A stretch of DNA of 64,000 bases from Limnephilus marmoratus (lineage: Eukaryota > Arthropoda > Insecta > Trichoptera > Limnephilidae), in assembly GCA_917880885.1 (NCBI GenBank), contig OU862928.1, positions 42,210,962 through 42,274,961 on the forward strand, given 5' to 3'. The notes beneath the pieces were generated by a model. It was not told where the DNA came from. It saw nothing but the letters and a program-made list of their open reading frames with translations, and did no database searches. A program made the position numbers and the translations under genes. Below are positions 21,981-32,750 of the stretch, one piece after another (the first letter of the stretch is position 1; the number at the start of each line of letters is the position of its first letter).

Positions 21981-22031
21981 CCAGCTTACCCCCCCAAGTC
22001 GAGCGTGCGTAAAGAAATTTTACTTCAAAAT

Positions 22032-22580
22032 TGTGATAAAATCACTCTTTTGAATTATTTGCCCTTCCGGTAAATTGAATACACAACCATTGACTTCACA
22101 GTCAAAGAGTTTATCACTTTTACAAGAGGTTCATCCATTAGCAGAGTTAAATAAAAATTATCTATGATTCAACCGATACAGATTTAGTTTTGAAAAAGTA
22201 TTTAAAAAACATGGCTGACTTAATTATTTAATATTTAAAAAGCTGTCAATCGCGGCAAACCACAAATAATCCGAGAAACAAGTTTTTCATAAAAATTCTC
22301 TAATCTGTTTGTATGAATTGGTTTGTGCCAGTTTTTTTTAATATATCTGTACGCTTATTCAACTAGATATTGGAACTAGCCTTTGGACAAATACACTTTA
22401 AATTCATAGCTTGCAAACTATACAACACACAAGCAGCTACGATCAGACAAAGTGACTCATTGACAAAATTCAAAACAAGATATAAAGAAATGGATCGTAA
22501 GTATTGGACGCCACACTATTACACACATCTGTAAAATATATCACACTTAGACAGAAATAACTATTTACATACGACCTACA
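22032..22580. other. AT-rich spacer, nothing recognised
   Basis: A possible decayed LINE C-terminus is suggested by short in-frame scraps near 22400-22550 (plus strand), too weak to call. Confidence 0.3.
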
Positions 22581-22581
22581 C

Positions 22582-22924
22582 TTTGGGAGGCGGGAATGGG
22601 TATCGCCGCCCCGGGAACCTTTATTGGATAACCAACACCTCTGCCATAGGTCACCCCAAGTGGTTCGCTACGTTTGGTGATTTAGCAGGGGTGCCCGGGT
22701 TCATGGGGTGGGGTTTGTCTAGGTCTTGGAGGCGGATGACCAGGACATACTGAACCCCAGATTCCTACCCACCCCTTAAACCCTTTTCCTTCCCAGAACT
22801 CTCCTCTCTTTCCTTTCCTTAAAAAAAACCCTCCACACAGCATCCTCAAAGATGACATAGGCCCTGAGGGAAATTATTTTCCTCAGGGCCTCCTGTGTGG
22901 AGCTCATGTAAAAAAAAAAAAAAA
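22582..22924 (+). repeat. Z-family SINE-like element with A tail
   Basis: Head GGGAGGCGGGAATGGGTATC, middle GGTGCCCGGGTTCATGGGGT, tail CCCTCCACACAGCATCC to TGTGTGGAGCTCATGT, then a 15-base A run ending at 22924. It is a reference copy for the family. Confidence 0.7.
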
Positions 22925-22942
22925 TACTAACCGAAGTTATGA

Positions 22943-23064
22943 TTTTAGATTTTCACGGCCAAAAGTATTTTTGTTATTAATTTTTGGGATGTAATGCCGT
23001 GTTGCGCTACATCCCCCTTTAGCAATATTTCGGACAGCGTTACAGCGCCCATCATCAGGGCAGA
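22943..23064 (-). repeat. P-family (Penelope-linked) segment with hammerhead-like core
   Basis: The minus strand reads GCCCTGATGATGGGCGC, then TGTAACGCTGTCCGAAA, then the family end to ACTTTTGGCCGTGAAAATC. CTGATGA and GAAA bracket a short hairpin, as in hammerhead ribozymes. It lies 3' of the Penelope-like coding remnant at 23434-23706 with one Z copy in between. Confidence 0.6.
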
Positions 23065-23090
23065 CGTGTAATTGTTAGTGGTGAAATGTG

Positions 23091-23432
23091 TGCTTTTTTT
23101 ACATGAGCTGCACACAGGAGGCCCTGAGGAAAATAATTTCTCTCGGGGCATATGTCATCTTTGGGGATGCTGTGTGAAGGTTTTTTTTTAAGGAAAGGAA
23201 GGAGAGGAGAGTTCTGGGAAAGAAGAGGGTTTAAGGGGTGGGTAGCAATCTGGGGTTCAGTGTGTCCTGGTCATCCGCCTCCAAGACCTAGACAAACCTT
23301 ACCCCATGAACCCGGGCACCCCTGCTAAATCACCTAACGTAGCGAACCACGTGGGGTGACCTGCGGCAGAGGTGTTGATTATCCAATAAAGGTTCCCAGG
23401 GCGGCGGTACCCATTCCCGCCTCGTAAATTGA
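23091..23432 (-). repeat. Z-family SINE-like element, inserted 3' of a Penelope-like remnant
   Basis: The A run is seen as TTTTTTTT at 23093-23100, with the tail hairpin next to it and the GC-rich head at about 23420. It separates the Penelope-like frame from the P-family segment. Confidence 0.65.
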
Positions 23433-23433
23433 G

Positions 23434-23706
23434 ATGTATGTACTTAGAAGCGATACCGTGTCGCCAGCTCCACTCCACTACAAGCTGGTATTACAGTATA
23501 CTTCGCAATGGTTTTTTGCGTTTAGCTTTGGTGTAGCCGTCAATTACCGGATACCAAGAACTATTGAACTTAGCTCCGTCGTCTCCATTAATATTAATTG
23601 CGTTTTTGATTTCAATTGCCTCCGTAATCCGGCGTGCTCTATGGGATTTGGGTCGTCCCAGGATTTCAAGAACAAATCCAAAGTAATGGCCGGTTTCGAT
23701 TAAGTG
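23434..23706 (-). pseudogene. Penelope-like element, GIY-YIG nuclease C-terminus
   Basis: The minus strand encodes HLIETGHYFGFVLEILGRP, then RARRITEAIEI, then ININGDDGAKFNSSWYPVI before the frame ends near 23491. This order (ETGH-x-F, an ILGR segment, R-I-x-EAIEI, N-x-DDG-x-x-x-SSW-P-V-I) is the C-terminal part of the GIY-YIG endonuclease domain of Penelope-like retroelements. The reverse transcriptase and most of the nuclease are missing. It is bounded by Z copies on both sides and followed, beyond one of them, by a P-family segment. Dead fragment. Confidence 0.7.
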
Positions 23707-23707
23707 C

Positions 23708-23858
23708 AATTTGGGAGGCGGGAATGGGTACCGCCGCCCCGGAACCTTTATTGGATAACCAACACCTCTGCCATAGGTTACCCCAAGTGGTTCGATACGT
23801 TTGGTGAATTAGCAGGGGTGTCCGGGTTCATGGGGTGAGGTTTGTCTAGGTCTTGGCG
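23708..23858 (+). repeat. Z-family head fragment
   Basis: AATTTGGGAGGCGGGAATGG through GGTTTGTCTAGGTCTTGG, cut off where antisense LINE sequence begins. Confidence 0.65.
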
Positions 23859-24242
23859 CCTTGATCTTTTTGAGGACAGGAAGGAATGAACATTGGTCTT
23901 GTAGAGACCCATGTTGTAGGAAGGAGGAAACACAGAGGCCGGCAAATCATTCCACAGCCGAGCTGTTGAACAAAAGAACGAGTCGAAGAAGTTACCCGTT
24001 CTCATGCGACAAATGTCAACCGTGTACAAATGTTGGGCACGCGTTTGGCGTGTTTCCCGACTATGCACCGGTGCCGAAGAGATCAATGACGCTACTTCCT
24101 TGGCGCATCTTCCATTGTAATACCGGTAGACCAAGGTTAGCATTCCCACCGATGCCTGTACTCTAAAGATCCGTCTGTCAAGATGGGAGAATTTATCAAA
24201 AGGACCGTCCGTTTCTGCTCAGAGTCGAGGGTATTTTTCAGG
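23859..24242 (-). pseudogene. LINE-J (Jockey-type) reverse transcriptase C-terminus
   Basis: The minus strand encodes LVYRYYNGRCAKEVASLI, ETRQTRAQHLYTVD and STARLWNDLPASVFPPSYNM, the standard C-terminal tail of Jockey-clade LINE reverse transcriptases. It is almost identical to the opposite-strand copy at 29150-29625 (one amino-acid difference across the shared frame before the ends). Its 5' edge at 24242 touches the 5' edge of LINE-A. At the 3' side it runs into a Z head of opposite direction. Confidence 0.8.
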
Positions 24243-27060
24243 TAAAAAACCAGACATAATCATACTGACTGAAGCCCATTTAAACATTAACTCGATCGTT
24301 CCAACTCTCCCCAATTACATCAACTTTCAAAGTTCACATTATATTAATAAGAATAGTGGTATTGTAATATACACTAAAGCAATATATAAGGACGTATGCT
24401 TTGCTGAAATAAATATGACCAATGCAAACTATATTATTATAAAATTGAATATTAATAATAAACTGCATGTACAAATAATGACAGTCTACAGGACACATTC
24501 AGCTGTAATACCAACTTTTATAGCCGAACTGAATGATATTATCCTAAACAATAAATGTGCAAACAATTTTCTAATTGGTGATGTTAATATAAACATTGCT
24601 GAAAATAACCATACTATTGAAAAAGACAATTATATAAACATGATGACCGCTTTAAACTTTAAACCCTGTATAAATAAGTATACTAGAGAATTTAACAATC
24701 AAATGCCATCGTGTATTGATCATATATGGTGTAATTCCAACTACACTGATAATCTCAAAACAATAATATGGAGAAACAACATAACGGACCATCATACATG
24801 CATACTAAACCTAAATATAGAAAAACAAAAAATAAATAATAATAGTAATGACTCTGCCATTCCAAAAATAAAAATAAATCAACAAGAACTATATGAAAAA
24901 CTGTCTCACGAATCGTGGGAATCTGTACTTACCACAGAAGATGTGAATATAAGTGCATCACAATTTCATGACACCTTTCAAAAACATATAAAAGATTCAA
25001 GCTATGAAATACCGAACAAAACATATAAAAATAAATTTCATAAACTTAAACCATGGATCACTCATGGCCTCGTGGTTTCTATACGAGAAAAAGAAAAACT
25101 ATTTAAACTAACTAAAAAATATCCACTAAATAATCCAATCATCTCATACTTTAAAAAATACAGAAACAAACTAACGGCACTAATTAAAACTACCAAAGAG
25201 GAATTTTATAAACAAAAGGTATTGAATTCAGGAAACAACAATAAACAAATTTGGAAAACAATAAATGAAATAATTGATAAAAAAAGGAAAACAAGTGACA
25301 TTTTAAAGCTACGTATTGATAACAATATGGTACAAGTTTTGGATAACCCTGAACAATGTGCAAATGCTTTCAATACATTTTTTTCTAATGTCGGAAAAAA
25401 TCTCGCAAGCAAAATAACTAATATCGTAGATAATACCACATCTACCGCAGAAAATGATGTAACATCATCAAAAAAAACCATAGGAAAATTCGATACGGTA
25501 ACTGAACAAGAAATTGTTGATATAATAAAAAACCTAAAAACTGAATCAGCACCAGGGTTTGATGGGATCACTGTTGAAAATCTAAAGACACATCTTAACT
25601 TTTTGAAAAAGCCTATTACATATATTATAAACAATAGTCTTAAAAAGGGTATCTTTCCATCAATATATAAAAGAACTATTATTACACCGATTTATAAATC
25701 AGGTGACTCTAAAGAAATTAATAACTACCGACCTATATCAGTATTATCAAATATCTCAAAAATTTTTGAAAAGGTAGCTAAAAAGCAAATACAAAATTTT
25801 ATTGGAATTAATAATATACTGAGTGACCAACAATTTGGTTTTCGCGCAAAAATAACCACACAGGACGCAATCATAGATTTAACAACAAAAATACATCAAG
25901 CACTAGACAAAGGCAAAAAATCTCTTGCAATTTTCATAGACCTAAGGAAAGCCTTTGACAGCATAAGTCACAAAAAATTACTATACAAGCTTAACGAAAT
26001 CGGAATTATAGATAACGCTAACACATGGATAGAAAGTTTCCTTAACTCTAGAAATCAATATGTAAAAATAAAAAACATTCTTAGTGAACCGAGTACAAGC
26101 GACTTTGGAATACCACAAGGCACGATTTTGGGCCCTCTTCTATTCATCTTGTATGTTAATAATATCTTTGAATTACCAATAACAGGAAAACTTGTTTCAT
26201 ATGCAGATGATACTGCAATTATATTCCAAGCAAATTCATGGAATGAACTTGAAATAACTGCTAATCATGATATTAATATCTTGAAAGAATGGTTTGACGA
26301 AAATTTATTAACATTAAACATTGAAAAAACCTATTATATACCTTTTAGTATAAATAACAAAAAATCTCCTCCTATCGCCTTAAATATTAAAATTCATTCA
26401 AAAAAATGCACCACTAAAATATTAACATGCCAAAATAATGACTGTCTATTCATAGCAAATAAAAAAGAAATAAAATATTTGGGTGTAATAATAGATAGTA
26501 ACCTTAAGTGGAAGACTCAAATTACCAATACTATAAATAGATTAAGAAAACTTATATACATATTTATTAATTTAAGAAATATACTTAACTTAAAAATTCT
26601 TAAAAATATATACTATGCTCTAGCCCATTCGATAATACAATACGGTATTGTTGCATGGGGAGGAGCTTACAAAACCTCAATTTTACCGTTGGAAATTACT
26701 CAAAGATTAATAATCAAAATTATTACTAAGAAACCATCAGATTATTCAACCTCTCAACTTTTTCAAGACTTTCAAGTCCCACCTCTAAAAAATACATATA
26801 TAAAAAATACACTGCTTCAAATACACAAAGACTATTCTAATAAGTCGCACCACGCCATGGTCCGCGTTGAGAGCAATAGGCAAAACACAGTGGGTCGCTT
26901 GTGTACGCCATTAATGCATACCAGTTTTGCACAACACTACTACACGTACAATGGAGTGGTGTGGTTTAATCAACTAGCAATAGAGCTGAGATTAGAACCT
27001 GACTACAATAAATTCAAAAATAAATTAAACAATAATATCTTAAACAATTTAGCCACTTAG
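24241..27060 (+). pseudogene. LINE-A endonuclease and reverse transcriptase, 5'-truncated
   Basis: The frame is open from 24241, upstream of the first ATG (24415), because the N-terminus is cut. It begins inside an APE-type endonuclease at KKPDIIILTEAHLNINS and keeps the catalytic-type SCIDHIWCNSN and TDHHTCILN segments. The reverse transcriptase follows, numbered from Met 24415: PGFDGITVENL (about 380), YRPISVLSNISKIFEK, AIFIDLRKAFDSISH, IPQGTILGPLLFILYVN, YADD at 596-599 and IKYLGVIID, then a thumb and C-terminus to TAG at 27058-27060. The order matches CR1/L2/Daphne-group LINEs. All catalytic motifs visible are intact. The first EN segment and any ORF1 are absent, so the copy itself is unlikely to be autonomous. 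Shorter relatives are at 31300-31925 and 59845-60330. Confidence 0.85.
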
Positions 27061-27430
27061 AACCGCATTAACCTTTAATTAACAATACTTATTCAAAAAT
27101 TTATTTTAAATTATTATATTTTTTTAATATATTTTATTTTTTTTACACATTCGATTTATGTAAGTACGTAAATATAATGTATGTGTTATAATTTTTAATT
27201 TTAATTTTTTTAATTTAAAAAAAAAATATATATATATATATTTTTCTCTTCCCTTTACACACGAGTAGTTACACTCTCGTAAAGGTTATATATTATATAC
27301 ATATATATGTTTATACTGTTTATAATCAATGTTGCATGTTAGTATTTAATGATTTGAGTTTAATCCGTTTGTAACCTGAAAATGTAATTACTCATGATTA
27401 TATTACATGTATATGTATATAAAAACCAAT
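27061..27430 (+). mobile_element. LINE-A 3' UTR, probable
   Basis: AT-rich sequence after the stop, with TATATA repeats (27229-27241) and ACACGAGTAGTTACACTCTCG, an imperfect hairpin. The element's exact 3' end and any target duplication were not found. Confidence 0.4.
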
Positions 27431-27477
27431 TTGTTATTTGTTATCCATCTTCTTCTTTCTAACGGGGATACGGCGCC

Positions 27478-27890
27478 TTAATAAAGAAATTGTTTCTCCC
27501 TGCGTGTCCATTCCCATTCGTCCCGTTCCCCTTCCGCCTCCCCTTCCTCTCCCGAGTCCTCTTCCCCTCTCGCATTCCCACTCCGATTCCTCCACCTTCC
27601 CTCTACCCACTCCCCTCCCCCCCTCCCTTTCCCGCGAATCCCCTCCCGAGTTCCCCTCCCCCTCCCGCATTCCATACATCCATTCCCGCTAAATTCAGTT
27701 TTCAAACAGCTCGCGTGCCACCTATTGCATTTTTTATGCAAATTTCATTTTTAAAGAGCTCGTATAATGTTATTCTAATTTATGAGTTATATTATTGTAA
27801 AGTTTCATTAAAATCCATTCAGTTGTTTTTGCGTGAAAGACTAACAAATAGACATCCATACAAACTGCCTTTATAATATTAGTAAGATTT
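27478..27890 (-). mobile_element. H1 Helitron-like fragment
   Basis: The H1 segment from AATAAAGAAATTGTTTCTCC through the pyrimidine block, CATTCCATACATCCATTCCC and GCTCGCGTGCCACCTATTGC. The CTAG end is missing. The 128-codon frame is low complexity. Confidence 0.5.
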
Positions 27891-27892
27891 TT

Positions 27893-28078
27893 TTACATCT
27901 TTGATGATGCCTGCTGTGTGTAGGGTCTTTTAGTGTCTCTAGGAGTGACGGACGTATAAATCCATCCGAGAGTCCTGCCGGAGAAGTCAAAGGTAAGTCT
28001 GCCGGTCTCGTCTGATCCGGCCTACCACGCAGATCGCGGGTAGGTATTTCCACCGCCAAGACCCAGACAAACCTCATG
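27893..28078 (-). repeat. Z-family fragment
   Basis: Internal Z modules on the minus strand, with the TGTGTGTAGGGTC tail remnant. Confidence 0.5.
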
Positions 28079-28159
28079 ATTAGGGTAGTTAGGATTCGAA
28101 TTTATTCTTATAAAATTAAAAATAGGTACCTCTGACTAAAATAATTTTTCGTGAATAGG

Positions 28160-28225
28160 TACCACACATGAATCCAAACTGCTCCCAGCCGCCTGGACCC
28201 GATGTGACTATGGTATCCCACATTT
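28160..28225 (-). repeat. S-family SINE 3' fragment
   Basis: CCAAACTGCTCCCAGCCGCC ... ATGTGACTATGGTATCCC matches the inverted S end at 40980-41040. Confidence 0.5.
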
Positions 28226-28235
28226 TCAGTTTTGT

Positions 28236-28622
28236 AAGCGGGTAAGGGTACCGTCGCCCCGGGAACCATTTATTGGATAACCAACACCCCTGCTGTAGGT
28301 CACTCCAAGTGATTGGCTACGTTTGGTGATTTGAAGGGGGCCCGGGTTCATGGGGTGAGGTTTTTCGGGGTGTTGGCAGCGAATGCCTTTATCCACCTTC
28401 TGCGTGGTGGAATGGAGGGCGACCGTTTGACCCCTCGAGCCAGACTTTCTCGACACATCGCCTTGTACCGCAGTGGAAGGGATGGATTCATACGTCCGTC
28501 ATTCCTAGACACATTGACCCCCAGATAACACTGACCCACCCCTGATACCTTTTTTCCTTTTTTTCTTTCCTTGAAAAGACCATCCACACAGTATCCCCAA
28601 AGATGACATAAGCTCTGAAGGA
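28236..28622 (+). repeat. Z-family SINE-like copy
   Basis: Head GGGTACCGTCGCCCCGGG to the tail start CATCCACACAGTATCCCC and ATGACATAAGCTCTGAAGG. Truncated before the A tail. Confidence 0.6.
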
Positions 28623-29149
28623 TTGTTAGACAAACCTGCTTGCCTTACAAACCATTCAAAACCTGGGATGCATATCGTATTGATAGATGACACACAGCTT
28701 TGAAACTGAACCCAGTGGTACTGGGAATAATTCAAATTAGGTATTTTTGTTTTCATTTTGACGAGAATTTATTTTGTAAGGTTGGAATGTCCGACAAATT
28801 TCATATTTATTAGATTGTCTGTTAATTAAAAATGGAATATTCCGTATTATTCGTTTATAGAACTTCGACAAGGACCATTCCGTATTATTCGTGAAGCGGT
28901 CTTATACGTTTTTACAAAACTGGGTTTCAGGAAAAGACGGTAATAGCCTTTTTTAGAAATATGTAATTTTCTGCGAAGCTTTTAATTGCATTTGTTCCAC
29001 CCTAAGCCATGTACATCGAACTTGCTGACATTAACACGGATTTATGAGAAATGCGGTACATAGAAACTAGTCCTTTCCTGGAAGATGTAACTAACAATTC
29101 TATCGAAATGGTAGTAATATAATTTCTTTTGGTCCGACAAGTGTTAAAA
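28623..29149. other. non-coding spacer
   Basis: A short direct duplication (CCATTCCGTATTATTCGT near 28842 in slightly altered form and at about 28881) was noticed. No gene was seen. Confidence 0.35.
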
Positions 29150-29625
29150 AAAGGAACACCTGCAGGTACTTTAATAGTACACAACTGCTAACCCTGTACA
29201 AATCACAAGTGCGCCCCACGATTGAATTTGGCAGCCACCTCTGGTTTGGAGCTCCAAAATACCTGAAAAATACCCTCGACTCTGAGCAGAAACGGACGGT
29301 CCTTTTGATAAATTCTCCCATCTTGACAGACGGATCTTTAGAGTACAGGCATCGGTGGGAATGCTAACCTTGGTCTACCGGTATTACAATGGAAGATGCG
29401 CCAAGGAAGTAGCGTCATTGATCTCTTCGGCACCGGTGCATAGTCGGGAAACACGCCAAACGCGTGCCCAACATTTGTACACGGTTGACATTTGTCGCAT
29501 GAGAACGGGTCACTTCTTCGACTCGTTCTTTTGTTCAACAGCTCGGCTGTGGAATGATTTGCCGGCCTCTGTGTTTCCTCCTTCCTACAACATGGGTCTC
29601 TACAAGACCAATGTTCTGTCGTGAC
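29150..29625 (+). pseudogene. LINE-J (Jockey-type) reverse transcriptase C-terminus, inverted partner of 23859-24242
   Basis: The plus strand encodes LLTLYKSQVRPTIEFGS, LWFGAPKYLKNTLDSEQK (thumb), a break, then the 89-codon frame 29355-29624 with LVYRYYNGRCAKEV and TARLWNDLPASVFP. It extends further 5' than its partner at 23859-24242 and diverges from it at the 3' end after TNVL. Confidence 0.8.
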
Positions 29626-29714
29626 GTCACCGTGAAGTCATTGTATGGGAATGTAGGTATGACACAAGCCATCGTATTAATTTATTCATTTATTTACATA
29701 CTGTTAATAGAGAT

Positions 29715-30130
29715 TTAGTTGTTGTGTTTATTTATTTTATTTATTTATTTATTTATACATGCATATATATTACAAAACATTACACAATGAAACTTTGCCT
29801 GTCCAACTGGGAAGGATACCCGTTTCAGGACAGCCAAATTGTATATTTAGTTCATAATATTACAAAGGAATGGAAATAGAAGTATATAAATGAAATAAAA
29901 ATATAACCAACAAGAATTTAGTATAAAAATACAACCAACGAAAATTTAAAAGTAAGTGGTCATAGGTTTGCAAAATTGCAACATTAACCATATTATTGTC
30001 TTTAACACCTAAGTACATTGACGTTAAGTATGTTTCGCTAGTGTCAAACCGATGTATCGATGGTACCTACCTCCTGTACCTCGCTCTGCCAGTTGCAGGA
30101 GTACGGAACCATCCAATTTTGAATTAAATA
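29715..30130 (-). mobile_element. LINE-D-related 3' UTR fragment
   Basis: The minus strand matches the 3' UTR at 45630-46010: TGGTTAATGTTGCAATTTTG, CATCGATA/CATCGATG next to a GGTACC block, GTTGCAGG, and a terminal AAAT array (plus-strand TTTA repeats at 29725-29757). Confidence 0.55.
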
Positions 30131-30799
30131 TTTAAGGTAAAAAAAAATTAACAATTTTTTTTAATGAAATTGCAAAGGCCTTACATTTAATTACATTAAT
30201 AGTTTTCCAGGTTATTTTGAAACATTATTAAACATTATTTAGGCCTAAATAATTCAGTTTTAAAAAATAAAGGTATCTCTTATTAGTTTATCTCGGTTAT
30301 TGAAAATATTCAAAAACTACTGCACAAAAAAATAGTAATGCTACCTACTTCTAGGGAGAATACTTCGAACAACGAAATTCAAAATGGCGGCAGTTGATCA
30401 GCTGATCGCCGGATCCTATAGTAATTTTTCAGGAATGATGACGTCACACCATACATACGGTGGTTTTTGGGGGAACTTGAGAAATTAAAACTTTGACAAT
30501 TATTTTAACTATTAAAACTAACCCTAAAAATAAAATTAAAAATGCAGTTATTAAAGTTAGAAGGTTCATTCATTCATTAAAAAATTTGGACTGGAGTTCT
30601 CTATTAGATAACCCACTGTATATTTTTTATGCTACCGAATATCTAAACCAGATTAAACCAATCTAAACCAGAAAATAACGATGAAATTACGTATATTATT
30701 ACAAGAGCAGCCTCGTGAAAATCAGAGAATATAATTCTGGGATTTGTAAAGGTGAAAGTTCAAAGAAAGAATACATAGTACAAAGTTTATTATTAATCA
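30131..30799. other. non-coding spacer
   Basis: An AAAATGGCGGCAG motif at 30383 resembles a Pho/YY1-type site, but nothing else points to a promoter. No gene was seen. Confidence 0.3.
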
Positions 30800-30836
30800 C
30801 TAGCTGGTTCCCGGCATACGTTCCTATGCCATTTAA
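30800..30836 (-). mobile_element. H1 Helitron-like 3' terminus, interrupted
   Basis: CTAG at 30800-30803 followed by the GGCAT/ATGCC hairpin. The H1 sequence stops at TTTAA, where the W element begins. Confidence 0.6.
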
Positions 30837-31207
30837 GCCACCGCTACACGATTTTCTACCGATTTCTTACATGTCTCCCTTAAACATTTGAAATTTTTAA
30901 GCTCTTAAAAAAATATGTGTTATTTTTGAAGATAATATCTAAACGTGTTCCACGCCGAAATGCAAATTATATGAAATTCCCTCGATAGAAAAAAATCACA
31001 AAGTATGCCCCGAAATTTATTATAAACATGTTCAATTCACTTATTTTAGAAGTTATATGTATGAAAAAAATCATAGTGTTTCTATAAATGCTATTTTAGA
31101 TGTTCCCCACGAGATTTTTGCTATATTTTAAACGAGTCGTGTTATATTAAACATTTTCACAATTTTATCGTTTATATATTAGTGCGCTCTCTCCAACATT
31201 CGTAATT
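30837..31207 (-). mobile_element. W-family TTAA-flanked MITE, 5' part missing
   Basis: TTAA at 30833-30836 is followed by GCCACCGCTACACGATTTTC. The body parallels 44201-44625 on the opposite strand (CTCTCTCCAACATTCGTAAT is the last shared segment). It appears to sit inside the H1 fragment just before it. Confidence 0.5.
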
Positions 31208-31299
31208 ACATATCTATCCAAAAAAAATCCCCACACATAAATATTCTGAACAACAGAATAAGGAAACTAACATATATATTTAGATGTAAGAGATATTTT

Positions 31300-31925
31300 C
31301 AACGAAAAATTACTTAGAACCACATACTTTGCTTTCTGTCAATTCATTATACAATACGGCATTATAGGATGGGGCGGTACATATATAAATCAAACACAAA
31401 CAATTTATACATCACAAAAACTAATAATAAAAACAATTTTAAAAAACCCTACTCATATTCATCAGAACTTCAAACAATTTAAGGTCAGAAAATTATGTGC
31501 ATTACACTTTTATCTATACAAATTTATTTTATACAAATTTATAAAGATAATATTCAAAATAAAGTTGCACCCTTTAAAAATAACAGAAATCTTAGACAAA
31601 CGTCAATACTTCCAACTCCAAAATGTAAAAAGGACAGTTAAATCATAAATATCTCGGATTTAATTTTTTTAATTCACCACCTGAAAAAATCAGAAACATG
31701 AACAGTAAAATAAAAATTTTAAAACTCACCTTAAAAATTATACTGAAAATTTAAACTGAATAAAAAATAATAAAATTAATATAATAACACCAAACAAACC
31801 CTAATAATACACACAAACACTGCTTATTTAAGGGGGTAAATCAAATAGGTACATTATGTAATTAATTATTGTATAAAATTTATTGTAATTTATGTATCTT
31901 TTTATGAATAAAAATAAAAATAAAT
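31300..31925 (+). pseudogene. LINE-A-related reverse transcriptase C-terminal remnant
   Basis: The frame FIIQYGIIGWGGTYINQTQ and KLIIKTILKNPTHIHQNF parallels IIQYGIVAWGGAYK in LINE-A, with later stops and frameshifts. The 3' end is an AATAAAAATAAAAATAAATA tail at about 31905. Confidence 0.65.
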
Positions 31926-32369
31926 AAATAAAATTTATATATTCAGAAACCGCGTTTATAGGTCTCTATGAACATATTTTTAAAGCCATTATATTTTTCA
32001 CTGGAGTACCTTATTACATGCTTAAATTTTACGCCTCGACTATGAATGTTTGAATTGAAAAATTGGGGGTTTAAATTTAATGGTGATTTATGAAATCACG
32101 GGGGCGTTCGGAAAGGTTGTTGGAATTTTAAGGATGGACTAATGAGATCTATCAAGTGTAGTTAACTCACCCGGCGGCAATATGTCGATTAAATATTACC
32201 TTTTAAATGGAAATTAACATAATTTTATCGGCCGAAATGTCCGGTACGTTTAGTTTAATGACCCTTTTAGCTTGATTAATAATTCTCCGAAAAATGTAAG
32301 CCTGTAATTTATTGTAACTTGATTACTTGGTTGACTACCTACTAAATCGTAAATTAAATTTTGATTGAT
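31926..32369. other. AT-rich spacer, nothing recognised
   Basis: No coding frame or repeat end was identified. Confidence 0.4.
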
Positions 32370-32500
32370 ACGTTTTTAGATTTTCACGGCCAAAAGTATT
32401 TTAGTTTTTTTTTTTAGGGTGTTATGCCGTGTTTTCCTCACTAAATAAGGAGGTAGCGCAATACGGCATAACACCCCAAAAACAAATAACGAAAATAAAT
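32370..32500. repeat. P-family foldback lacking the central core
   Basis: ACGTTTTTAGATTTTCACGG at the left, and a palindrome between GGGTGTTATGCCGTGTT and its inverse ATACGGCATAACACCCC. The hammerhead-like centre is deleted. Confidence 0.6.
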
Positions 32501-32574
32501 TTTGATTAACTAAATTTTGATTTTTGGGAGGTCTTGGGATCAGATGCCGGCACAGCATTTCGCTGTCCAAAGAT

Positions 32575-32750
32575 CAACCAAGTTTTGGAAGAAGAAGATA
32601 ACACTAATAATCCAAACGAAAATATGAAAGAAAACAAGACACACAAAAAAAGAAAAAGATAACGGTCGCAACTGGGACTCGTACCCAGAACCTCTCGTCT
32701 AACTGGGACGGGCGCCTTTACCAATTCTTCCATTGCCACCTTCCGTCAAA
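32575..32750 (-). repeat. T-family tRNA-headed SINE
   Basis: The minus strand has GAATTGGTAAAGGCGCCCG (box A side) and GGTTCTGGGTACGAGTCCCA (box B side), then the family body to TTATCTTCTTCTTCC. Confidence 0.6.

Larger units (their letters stand above)
21409..22031 (+). mobile_element. V-family element carrying two minisatellites
   Basis: The left end is GTGCTTTAGCCCACACGACT and then GAAGTAAAACTTC; the right end AAATTTTACTTCAAAA is at 22016-22030. Inside are an 18-bp array (21488-21675) and a CACTTTTCGTAACAT-type array (about 21785-21975). The same order occurs at 57055-57500. The 98-codon minus frame is the 18-bp repeat read in frame. Confidence 0.6.

Noticed and set aside
25206..25634. 142-codon minus-strand frame
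   Set aside because: It is a shadow of the LINE-A reading frame.
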